Assembly (NCBI GenBank): GCA_009792885.1
Contig: WMCF01000008.1
Location: 19,581,578-19,645,577, forward strand
Reading direction: 5' to 3'
Source: Eremophila alpestris peregrina
Lineage: Eukaryota; Chordata; Aves; Passeriformes; Alaudidae
DNA length: 64,000 bases
Position 1 is the first letter of the stretch. The number at the start of each line of letters is the position of its first letter. The position numbers were made by a program, and so were the translations under genes. This document shows positions 48,976 to 61,213 of the stretch, piece after piece. Under the pieces are notes generated by a model. That model searched no databases. It saw nothing but the letters and a program-made list of their open reading frames with translations, and was not told where the DNA came from.

Positions 48976-51762
48976 GTAAGCCACTCTGCTCTTGCTGCAT
49001 CAGTATCTCTTTCTTGTCATGGGAGAACTTGTCTGATTTTGTTTACAGTTTTTACAATTAGCTTGGTGCTAGGTTGTGTGAATTTTTTCCTGAGTAGTTA
49101 TCTTTAATTCTTTCTGAGAAGTTAAAATACAAATAATGATTATTCAGGGTGAAATAAGTACAAAGTGTGGATGCTGTCCAAATGAAAGCCATTGAATATA
49201 TGGGTGAGGAAAAGAACTAGAGACTGCAACCTCCAAAAATACAAACGTCTTGATAGATGTTAGCCTGAGGTGATTTTATGTATTCTAGGTTAATGTGCAG
49301 GTGGCCTTGTGGAGTGTAACTTCTACGATCGGAGGGAAATCAATACTCAGTAATCAATCTTGACAAAGCTTGCTCACCTGCTGAGCCTATTTCATTTTAA
49401 ATTATAGGATCCACTTCTTTCAATTAATTTTTGATGGAGGCAGTCAGCAAACTGACTTGGAGGGGGATAACATCATGCCGTCTGTGGTTGAACCAGTTAG
49501 TGTAGCAGAGAGTAAGAAATTAAATTGGTTGATTTGTTTGACCTACACACTGTCTTCAGACACTTTTCACTCTGCTAAAATGTCATTTGGAATCTTTAGT
49601 AAATAACTTTCCAGACAGTATGTTGGACTTTTACTTGCACCATAGTGTGCCATGTGAAAGACAATTTAAAAATTGCAGTTGTTACAATATGTGATAAACC
49701 ATCTTCTATGGAATTGGGATAGTAGTTTATATTCCATTTGGACCACAAAGACAGAGTTTTTTCAGGCAAAATTAGAAGTACAATTTTATCTGTCTCTTCT
49801 GCAGTTGGGAGTAGAAGGAGATCTAATTTAGTGGACTTTCTTCTAGCTGTGACAACTTTCCTTGGCAAATAAGCCAGCAGCATATTCAAACAGCTTTGCA
49901 GAACACTATGTGGGACAAGATGTAAAATTCATTTGTCACAGTCCCTGGCTGGGTTCCTTCTCCAGGGTATTGGAATGCTTATTCTTATCATTTCCATGTA
50001 CTACACAAGGGCCTTCTAAAAGGAACAATAATAAAAAAGACACAGAGATGTACACATTAAAGCAAGGTCGTAAGTGAGTATTCAACACCACCTGCTTATT
50101 TTTTGACGTTTTGGGGTGTTTTCTGGTGGTTCAGGGTCCCATGAGACTCACGAGGCTTTTTCATAGAAAGCACATCTCCAAAATGTCCTTTATCTTACAG
50201 TTGCTCTCATGTTATTCCCTGCAACATGTGCCTACAGCCTTTACCTCCTGCCACAGCCAAAGTTCTTGTTTCTTCTGATGGTGTATTCCTCTTTTTCCTT
50301 ACCCTAGAACTTGTTTGGGTCTGTTTTAAATGCTTGGTTAACCTCTGATGTCATTGGTATGTGCCTTTAAATCACCTAGAATACACAAGTTTTTGAATTT
50401 TGGACTTGTTTCTCTCCCTTTTAGAAAATAGTCTGTGGATGTTAAGGGGTTTTTTTTCCCTAGCTATTTCCAGATCTGGTGAACAAAACATGATAGGGAT
50501 GGTTCACAATCAGTTCATGGCTTACTTATTTCATACTGCAGATTAGGTATGGTTGTAGAATCAATCAGAAGTATACAGATATATTAAGTAAAAATTACCA
50601 AGTGATCAATTGATTTTCCTACTTGTAAAAGTGGAAGCTCTGTGAAAAGGAAGCTCCAGAAAAGATGGAATCAATACATGAACAACTGAAGTGTTTCTAG
50701 GAAGAGGTGTAATGGACCTGCTCCAAGCTTGTAAACTGATTTAATGAACTTCAGTCTCAAAAGATATGAGTTGATTGAATATGGGAGAAAGACAGATTAT
50801 GGGCTATTCCATCTAAGTGATGTTGAACAAACCAAAGTCATATGGATTTGTTTGGAAAAAAATTATGCATCTTTAGAAGATGAATTTTTGGGAAATGCCC
50901 TGACCTATAGTCTGGAAGCACATGAGTGGGAGTTAATAGTGCTCTTGACCTGCTGTCCTGTTAAACAATGTAACTTAAAGGGGCAAGGATTATAGAGCCC
51001 TGAAAAGTATCTAGTTCTTGTGCTCCTCTGAGTTGTACTCTTTTGCATTTCTGGCAAGAGTGATTAGGAGACACTGGCATGCATTATGATTATGAGTAGA
51101 GACATTGCTTTTGAGCACAGATAGAGACCTCGTTTGAGGCAATGGGGGAGGATATTAAATTAGACAAGCATGAAATTAGCAAATTACGAGCAAACAGTTA
51201 GAAGATGGAGGAAGCTGCCTATGGAAAGGGACATGCTTTCTTCTTCCATAGTTTAGTTTTTCTGTTAGAGCCAAATCAGGTTTTCTTGGCAGTAGCAATA
51301 TTGCTTTTATTGATTGGTGGTGGAGGCAACTAAGAGGGCTTAGCAGAGTTTAATCAGAAATTACACTGGTGAAAGAATGCTAGTGGGCAAGCACAGCCAG
51401 ACCATCTCTTTCCTGATACAGAAAAAACAGCTGTCAGATGCCTGAGGCTACTGCCTGCCTGCTTTGCCTGCTGCTGGAGCTGGCTCCTTATTGGTATAAT
51501 TTTTGGTACTGTCTTTCTGATATGAAGGAAAAGTATCAGTGAGGTTGGAGGAGATCATAACTTCAGATTTTATGTAGGATGTGCAGCTAGAAGAGGGTAC
51601 CAAATCTCTCATACTAAGCATAGAATGAGACAGTGATGAAAAGTGAATGATTACCACCAGCCTGCTGTGGGAGACTGCTGGCAGGAGCTTCAAATCATGT
51701 GCTTGTCACACACATTTTTCTGTAGTCAGTTTATCATTTTGAACTGGTAGTTGCATTTGTGG

Positions 51763-51799
51763 GGAAAAAAAACCAACAACAACAACAAAAAACCCCCAC
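51763..51799. repeat. A/C-rich simple repeat (CAA units)
   Basis: An A run, then four CAA units, another A run and a C run make an impure simple repeat. There is no sign that it is a transposon tail. Confidence 0.75.
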
Positions 51800-54700
51800 A
51801 ACAGTATAAAGAATTATTTATGCCTATTTTTTTCATCTCTGAAGCATAGTATATGTAGTGCAATGCTACTATGCAGTCAGAAAATTCAAAAGCTTTGACA
51901 GTGAAAAGGAGAAAATAAGACAGTCAGATGAATGTTTCAAAATGTCACCACAAGCCATTGTGATCTTAGAGGAGAGATTAATGGAAACATGAATCAAGTG
52001 CACACTTAATTCACAGTTTATCCACTATTCCAAAATGCTGAATATTTTCTCAAGTATTTTTATACATGTATATAAGTATTCCTCCAAATCCCTGAGTGCC
52101 ACCTTAAGAGCAATATGAAAACTAGAAACAGTATTTGTTCTTGAAGGGAAGATGCCTGATTAAAGTCCCCGTAAGGAGAGCATAGTTTTAATCAGTAATA
52201 AATATTTTCTGGTTTGTTATTGCATTTAACCCCTGCTTTCTCTCTCTAAATAATAACTTTGTGAGTCTATGTTTAAGTGCTTAATTTTCTTCTTTTAACA
52301 TGCCGAATGAAGTCCTACTTATGAGTATCTTACTGAGTAACTAACAGTCATTCTAAAATGCAAATGCTGTTGAATAATGTAATTTTACTGAGCTTATGTC
52401 TTCAACAGTTTTACAAACAGACCAGTTACACAGCTTCACATGCAGACCCTATAAAATTTTTATAAGTGCCTGTGAAATATTTCTTCATTCCTTCCAACTG
52501 TTTCCTGCCTTTTAGCCCTGCTGAAAATACCTCCAACATAGCCTGTGACCTTTTCTACCAGAGATCAGTTAGCAGAGCCCTCAGAGGGCCCTTTTAGTCG
52601 TGCGAAGCTTTGCATAACTTCGTTGCTCTGCTGCCACAGGGGGTCATCTGCAGAAATCCAGTGTTAATTTCATTTTTCAAACATTACTGAAGTGGTCTTG
52701 TTTTTAGTCTTGTGAAGTCTGGTATTCATATCTGTTTCTTACCCTTGACTTTTATTCATTCTGAATATTAAATAGTGTGATTTCTTGGAAGTGTCATGTT
52801 TTAGCCATGTAAAATCATGCTTAAAAATAAAAAATGGGAACATACAATCATTTAGTATTACATGTGACATTTTCTTGTCGCGTACTTATAAAATAAGAAA
52901 AGATCCTATCTTGATGATGAGAAATCCTTAACAGATGCAGAATATTCTTCATGTGAACAAGACAAATAAGATGATCATATTTTACTGCCAGGCATTTTAG
53001 AATCTTATTAAAAGATTATTATGTGTTAGAAGTATGTGAAGAATGCATGATAAAATCTGACTAGAGAAGGCAGGGAACCTTGATCAGTACTACAAAAATA
53101 AAGTAATGCTGCTCACATTATTTTTATGCCATATTCTACCATCATTAATTCCATAAAGTATTTGAAGTCTGAAAACTTGTGCATACACTAACTAAAGATC
53201 ACATAGAAAAACTTCCATAGAGCAGTTAAAAAAAAAGGAGAAAAACCCCTAATTTCTAAAATTTAAAACTTTCTTAAATTATGTGTGCCAGCATAAAATA
53301 TATAGTACTTCTTTAATATGATATTCTGAGGATGTGGCGTGTGACTACATTTTTGAAGGGAAAAATAAATAGCGTTTATAATATTTGACAATCATGTTTC
53401 AAACATCAGAAAGTTTTCTTTCTTCATATTCATCATAGTCCCTGCAACTGTATAATTTTTTCATTTTTGATGAAGGGAGACAAGGGGACAATAACACTTA
53501 AAGCTGTTACCTAACTTGTGATTGACAACACAGGTATACAGTGTGTAAGGAAAGAGAAAGCACCCCTACTCCTCTTTTCCCACATGCTACTGCTCTCTGT
53601 CTGATACATCTGCATAAAGGAAATTTGTTTCATTCAGTAATACTTTAATTATACTGTTCATTTTCTGCGGTCATTCCTTATACTGTTTTCATGTGTAGGA
53701 ATTCATGTTCTTGCTTTTGCACTAGAGAAAAGGTAGAATGAAAAAGTTGTACTTGCCTCATATTGCTTTGATTCTTAAATAGAAAATGAGAGAATATACA
53801 TAGGAAGAAATGTGGGACAGAAGCACAAGTTTTAGCTAATCAGAGAGGCAGTAATCAAACTCTGTTGGCAAGCTGACCAACTCTCCTTACAGTTGTGGGG
53901 GTTTTTCTCTTCTTTTTCTGGGTGCCTTTTTTTATTGGAATGAGTATGTTTGCACATGGGATTTTTTTACATGGGACTAATAAGACTGGATTTTCATAGT
54001 ACCTGGTATTACTCTGCTTAGCTTGCTGTTCATATGCTTCCTATTGTATCTTCTGAGGAAAAATTCTCTTTAGGATTTAGCGCCTTGATCAGGGTTTTTT
54101 ATTTTCACCTGTTCTTTAGACTGTTTATTACCTCTGAAAAATTTTTACTTGCAGCTAGGTGCTGCAAAATCCAGTGTTGATCTCACATATCAAAATCCTA
54201 CTTTTGGCAGACAGAGTTATTTTCTTTAAGTCATAAATACATTTTAAGCAACATTTATGAAAGTGAGGTTATATGTTAGAGAACCTCTGTTTAGTTTTAG
54301 TAAGATCATTTCACAGGCTAAAGTTTGAGAGACATAATCATGCTCATGTATACAATGCTGAAAACTTGGTGAAGATGAGCATGATCCTTTAATAGTATTT
54401 TGGAATTTTAAGGGGACTAGTGGGGATCATGATAGGAAACAAAGTGTGTCTGCTTTAATGAACTAGGCTTCACTGAGTTGTGTAATGATTTTCTTTAAAA
54501 TTTTCTTTAAGATTTACCTTTATATCTCTAAAGGATAGATTCCAGCATTGTGTTCATCTTGTCATATGTCAGTATCTGTTTCTTTTTGGAGCAATTCAGA
54601 AAACAGGGTGAAAGAAACAGTCTTTCAAAAAATTGGGTGCATTGATTGAATACCATATGTTTGTTACCCAGCTGTTAGCAGGAAAAAAAGTAAACTAAAA

Positions 54701-55010
54701 GTAGGAAATTATCTGATATTTCCTTGGTTCTGCAGAGGAAGTGATGGAGAAGAAAAACAATACACATTTATCCCAGTGTGTCTTCTGGAATAATGATGGA
54801 AGAGTTTCACAAAAGAAATATGGATTCAGCTGAAAATACATTTGATAGTTTTATTCACTTGGTGCCTTGGTTCTATGATCTGTCATTGATTACAATTTTA
54901 TATTGTAGAAGAAATTTTTCATGTCTCTTACTGCAGAGAAACATGAATTATATACAGACACTTAATATTAGAAGACATTTGAAACTCCGCTGGATAATAA
55001 CCTGAGCAAC

Positions 55011-55109
55011 CTAATTTTAGCTGCTCTTGCTCTGCTCAGGGTTTGAACTAGGTGACCTCCAGAGGTTCCTTTCAACCTAAATTTTATGATGATTCTGTTA
55101 TTAACCCCC
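55011..55109 (+). mobile_element. CR1 LINE 3' tail, same orientation as CADPS2
   Basis: It reads 'cctgagcaacctaattttag', then 'ctctgctcagggtttgaact' and 'aggtgacctccagaggttcc', then 'tttcaacctaaattttatga' and a decayed terminal repeat (tgatgattctg). These are sense-strand CR1 landmarks in the right order. It is about 100 bp, with moderate divergence. Confidence 0.92.
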
Positions 55110-57043
55110 AAAATATTCTGTCTGTCTAAGGGACTTGTGAAAGCCAGTACTGTTAGAAGGGAATATTCAGTTTTATGTATTTCTAGATCCTGAAATTTCT
55201 TAATAACTATACATCATTTAAAGTGTGAGTCTAATATGCCTTTTTTAAAACAATTCCAGTGGATGTAGAGTAGGAGGACAGCAAAAACAAAGGCAGGGTA
55301 GTGTGGACAGCTGATCAGAGCAGTACGAGTCAGAAAGAGCAGTAAAAGGGGTTTCAGAATAAAAACACACCCATTGATCTTATGCTAATTGGAATACTGA
55401 CACTTCTGATTTGATTCCTGGCTCTTTCCTGATAGACTGAGCAGTCTCAGGTAGGTCAGCCTAGTTTGTGTTTTATTTTCCCACATCTTTAGGCTGACAT
55501 GACAGCATCTACCTGCTTCGTCGAAGTACTGTGAGTTTATCAATGGTTGTACAACACATTGAATGTTTAAAGTGTCACAGAAATACAAAGTAGCATGAAG
55601 TAAATAGGAGTTGCAACTTCTAGCAACGTTGTGATGGTTTCATAATGATATCTTTCAAGGAGGAAGTGAAATAGATATGCATATAGAAATTCTGAGAGCG
55701 TAAATCAGCATCTTTTGCCCTTGTGCCCATCACCAGTTCTCTAGGTGGGTTTGAACATTGGTAGGAAACAGGAGGTGATGCTTCTCATGAATTGTTCACT
55801 TAATATGTACCAGTGATTTCCAGCCCTTGGCAGTGTGTCAGTCTAGATACATACCCATGAAAATTTTCACCTTGGCTTGTCTTGGTTGCCTGTATTGAAA
55901 ATGAGATGGGAAAGCAAGACTAATAATTTATTCATAGTGTTTAATATTTGTAATGACAATACTTGTCATAATAGCATTTTGTACTGTTAGAGTGCACTTT
56001 TCTTCTTTTCAGTGTAGGAAGCCTAAATGAGTGTTTTTACTTTGTTGCTTATTATGCACTGAACCCCTCTTCTGGTTTGCCTTTCTGGTTTCTATTAGAT
56101 ACTTTTCTGTTTGAAAGAAAAACTAGTCATGGTTTTGTTGTGATTTTTTTACAAGTAATTTTTTAATATATTATTATTTTTAATGCTCAAAAATAAATAC
56201 ATGATTGAGCGTAGATCATTATTAAATCTCAGATAAACAGTAATTTGAGCTCTGTTAATGCCTTTATTTTAAAAGTTTTTATTTTACCAAAAGCAAATCC
56301 TGAAAAAAAATCTGCATATTAACATATTATTCTTTTGTCCTTTCATATTAGCATAATTGTATAAAGGAGCTTTTCAATATAGCATATCTGTCAAAACAGT
56401 CTATCCTTGCTGTTGCTGAAATAACAATTTGCAGCTTTCTGCTCCTTAAGAAAAAAGTTCCAAGAAGGAATTCCCAGTGTTTTGTAACAATCACCCTAAA
56501 ACTCCTTAATTTTGCTGCTGAATCCACAGGAAAAAAAAATTACCCAAATATTTACCTTTCTTTGAGTGACTGCACTAGGTAGTGACTCAACAATGCATTC
56601 AGAAATTAAATGATGGGCTGCTTAGTGTGTGCAGCTGCAGGAGCTGAACACAAATTTTCTGGAAAGGAAGTGCTGAAGTGATGGTTTGTTAGTCTGCACT
56701 TCAAACCATTAGTGTGCTGGGTCAAAAGTTTCCATATAGACAGAAATAAATGATAAATGGTAAAAGACAGTAGTGTAGACTCCACTTAGATGGAATCAAA
56801 GGTGACCTTTAAAAGTAATTGGGTGACTTTCCATGCTCATGCAAAGACCTACCTTTTTGCTGTACTTTCCTTTCCTCCCCTCATTCACCTCTGTAGAACA
56901 ATTTATTTTTCTCCTATCTACATTTTGTAGCTTTAGGAACAATTCCCTGATAGGAACCTCCAGGTTAAAACCATTACCATTCTCATACTCCTTCAATAGC
57001 TGAGAGCCTGTAAGATAGTAGCTGAATGGAGAAAGTATTTATG

Positions 57044-57089
57044 CAAAGTACCACTGTTTCTTCGATAGGGAAGAAACAGTGGTACTTTG
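57044..57089. repeat. Perfect 20-bp inverted repeat with 6-nt loop
   Basis: The arm caaagtaccactgtttcttc (57044-57063) is followed by the loop gatagg and then its exact reverse complement, gaagaaacagtggtactttg (57070-57089). In RNA the stem could extend by one G-U and one U-A pair (43/90 and 42/91). No terminal target duplication or known MITE sequence is seen. Confidence 0.95.
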
Positions 57090-57558
57090 TAAAACAATGT
57101 ATCTGTAGTTTTCCTCAAGATTTGTGCTTAAAATAGTGGAATCACAGTAACACAGGGAGGGACAGAGTCACAGAAGGTTAGGTGAAGTCAGTAATGAAAG
57201 GCCAAGACACATGGCTACCTCATGGTTCAGTTTGCCTGAACCATGTCTGTGCTTCTGCTTCAAAATGATATTATGATTTGTGTAGAACTTTCCTTATGCC
57301 TTGCTTTTCAGCTGCAGTTTAATGTGCTTGCTCTGAGCAAGGAAATTATGCTCCTTGTTCTTCCATTAAAATAAATGAGTAATTTTAAAGTAGAGAAATA
57401 AAAAAATCTTTTCCAGGGAAAGCATTTAAAATGCAAATCCCATTATAAGCATTATAGAAAGGTACAAGCATACCAGCTCTTTCCCTTGTGGTTCCAAACA
57501 TTAATTCCAGATCTCACTGATGTACTGGTGAACGGATACGTAAGTAAATAAATTTTTT

Positions 57559-57571
57559 TATATATATATAA
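57559..57571. repeat. Short TA run
   Basis: An alternating TA run after a T7 stretch and before AAA; a simple repeat. Confidence 0.75.
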
Positions 57572-60500
57572 AATAGTGGTTGTAATGTTGCATATAAGGA
57601 ATAATCTTTACCCTATTAAATACTTAGTGCTGCACAATAAACTTCTGTTGCATATGCAGTACCTTTCAATATCCTTTTTAAAACAGGAACAAATATTCAC
57701 ATTATTTTGTATGGTGGTCATAAGAAAAAATAGATATGCTTTTGGGCTGTATGAGACAGCTGTTAGAGTTAAATCTATGATTTCTAGTGCAGCATCCTGG
57801 TGTCAGTCATTAACAAATGGATGAGTATTTTTGTGTTCAGAAGAGAAAATTAAATGCTTGTGATATTTTTCCAAGTATCAGTGGGGAAGAACTAGTGGCA
57901 ATTAGCACCAGCTAATACTCTCTTTAGGAGTCTCAGTGAAAACACCAAAATCAGATAAGTATGGATTTAACTCTGTTTCTATTTGGGTGAGTGGAGCCTC
58001 CTTGTCAAAATACAAATTTATTGTGAGATTGCTATGGGATGACTTGCGCTGCTGATACAGAACCTGGCTCGTGGTCTCACGTTTTCTCTGTCTGCATCTG
58101 TGTAGTTGGACATAGTAATATGCAACACTTCATAAATTCCACACTCACACAATCCTTCACTGACAACAGAAGGTTTGTCCAACCTGGATTTGAAGTGTTT
58201 TAATGTATCAGTACACTTGGATGTGTAAGGAGGTGCTGAGCCTCCTCTGACCTTTAGTTTCCTTGCATCATCCCACAATTTGCACTGTGAGTATGGTTTA
58301 TAACCTGAGGTTATAGATACCTGTTTTTATACAGTTAAAGCTTGTTTCTAAACGAAGTAGAAACAGTAGAGTTGGTACATAGTTGAAACACAAAGATATT
58401 GCAGAGAACATACTATTTCCAGTCCAGCTCCAAGATGTGCAAAGATGAAGTGCTGGTAAATCTCTTAATCCTGTGGAGCAGTAAGATGGCTAATGAACTA
58501 GCTGCTGTGGGTCTTCCTGCTCTGTCCACATCCCTGTCTGGATAGCAAATAAGAAAACTCTTCCAGAAGGCCTCTTAAGGGAATTTAATTAATAGTTAAG
58601 AAACACGTTGAGGTTAGGGAGAAGACTTAAACGTAGAATGAAACCCAGAAAGAGGCAAAAAGTGGCACTAAGGAGACCAATACACTCTGGTAATGGTTTC
58701 AAAAATGAAATTTCCATATTGCTGAGGACAAAAAATGGTGAAAAAATTCAGTAGAGTTGGTATTTTATCAGAAATAAAGTTTTCCAATAAATAGGACTAA
58801 AATAGAATTTCTAGATCTTTGCTTAGAATAATAAATTTTATTACATTCCCTCCCATGATCTCATAAAACAAAATTTGACTAGCAGAGACCGTGAGTTAAA
58901 TGGAAAACCTGAGAGAGAAATTTGCTGCTGTTCCCAGTGTATGAAATGTGTTCCAAACTGAAGTAGAAAAATAAATTAGCTTGGAGGGGTTTCTGTGACA
59001 CAGGGATAAATCTTCAGCTGAGATAAACGTTCACCTTCTTTCTGGCAGTATGTACTTTTGCAGTGAAGGGAAATAAACTTTGGCAATATATTTTGTTTCT
59101 AATTACTATATCAGCCCACATACCTCTGACAGCAGCAGAGAAATATGGTGAAAAGGCTGTGGCTTATGGCTAAAGATGAACAAACATCAAATCACTGCAG
59201 TTTCTGTAGTAAAGAGAATGAGTAAGTAAAAGCAGAAAAATTATTTAAATAAAGGAAAATTATGTGGTGAAATAAGAGCCTGAAGAGGCAGAATTAGGGG
59301 TTTTTTCAGACTTAAAGTTGGTAGTTTTAGAGGTATCCAATATGCTACATGGGCTGCAGCTAACAGTGCTGTGAGCTCACTGCAGCAGTTAGTGATGAAA
59401 TTATTGTTACTTTCAATGGTTTATCTAGCAAGATTTAAACAACCATGCTATAATGGTAGTTATGTAATATAAACATTGCATGAGATCCATACTTGTTTTG
59501 TCTAAAATTTTGCATTTCTCATCTGGACACTTTCAGCCCCAAAATTGTTCACATTAACAAAAATCATTGGACCAGTACTCAAAAATCAGTGGCTCCTCCA
59601 AAGGTGTGGAAGTGGTTGATTTTTTGTTTCCATTGCTTGCATACATTTGCAAATTAAATCATATGCTATTACAAACATAAAGCATTGCATTTTTATTTGT
59701 AGTTAAGATTTACTACAGATACACTGTTTGTAAATATGGATTTCATAAGCTAGATGAATTAATTTGCTTGTTTCTCTCTTCCATCCTTCCTTCAGGGGCT
59801 CCATACCAGAGCAAGCTTTAAGTAAATTATCTGCAATATAGTTTGACTCAAACAAGATCAAAATGGCACAAAGGAATTGCTTCTCTTTTCTCAGAAAGCC
59901 AGGTTTCAACCTACAGGTTCACCTGTATGAAAAGTAAAAGTCAGCTGTAAGATTTATTTTCATGCAGAAATTATTTCAGTTATTGATGTTGAAAGTTAAA
60001 ATATAGAGAAAAGCAGCTTTTCTTTATTCAGCATTGAGATTCTGGAGACTACACTGTTAATTCCTATTTAAAACAGAAAGTAGTTCAATTAAACAGTTTT
60101 AAAGTTTCTGTCTTAAGAATAATGTGAACAATCTTTTGTATGGTGGTTGACTTTGCTATCTGTATTTCAGAAAAAAAAAATCCTTTGTGGGAAGTACTGT
60201 ATTTTCTTCAGGAAAAATATCAGGTTGCATATCCAAACCTAAAAGAAAAACATTGATTTGTCTGACCTATACATAGCAGCTTAGCTTTTAAATTTAAAGG
60301 AGATATTCTGCTCAAATATTCGCTCCAAAGAGATGAAGAAAATGCAAGAACCAGAAATATTAATGCTTTAATAGGTGACAAAAAATGCATTTGACAGACA
60401 ACAAATGTGTTTTGGAAGAAAAAAATTAAATTCTTGAGAAACTAAGTGGATGTAATTATACTAGCACATAAAATCCATAAGTTGAAATAAGAAATCACAG

Positions 60501-61167
60501 TAATGGTGATCAAGATTTTCATAATGATAATTACTGTTTATGTATTTATTTCATTAATTACTAGGTATTCTCCTTACCTATTTTTACCATTAGGCTCACC
60601 AACTCTTTGAACAGATATATAGATCTGGAATAAATATCCAAAAGTATGGAAAAATTTATTTTTCCAGTGGAATTTTACAGTGGAAATAACAAGTGTTTCA
60701 GTAAAATCTTATTTATTGGCTAGGAAGTCTATATTTAAAGTCTTGGCATTATAAGTAAGATTGATGCAATTTAATTAAACAGTTCTTAGTCACAACTGAT
60801 GGTGGGACAGTACCTTATTCAAAGTTATTGTTTGTATGTACATTGTAGTAAATTTTAAATTTATGATGAAAATCTGATGTCATTTTTATACTCTCAGATA
60901 CAGAAGCTGAAAGTGTGATATCCATTTAAATAGAATTTGGTTAAAATGAAGTATTATTCATAAACAGGAAGAATAAAAAACAACTTTGATTTTTTGACTG
61001 GAGTCTGACCAGTTGCCATAAAAGAAATAGCCAGGGAAGAAAATAAAGTTGAAATCTGACAAATTTTGAGCTCCTATATAATTTCAGAACAGTAAAGAGT
61101 ATGTCAAAATAGGCTAGCTTATGTACACCTGCATGCTTTACTCAGTCTTTATTTTGGGTCATCCTTC

Positions 61168-61213
61168 ATAAATACTGAGTTCCTTAAAAAATCTTAATAA
61201 ATACTGAGTTCCT
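61168..61213. repeat. 17-bp direct repeat, period 29
   Basis: ataaatactgagttcct occurs at 61168-61184 and again, identically, at 61197-61213, separated by 12 AT-rich bases. Confidence 0.88.

Noticed and set aside
57139..57190. Possible CR1 terminal fragment (aatcacag, tcacagaaggttaggtgaag)
   Set aside because: Only scattered short matches without a following CR1 body; too little to call.
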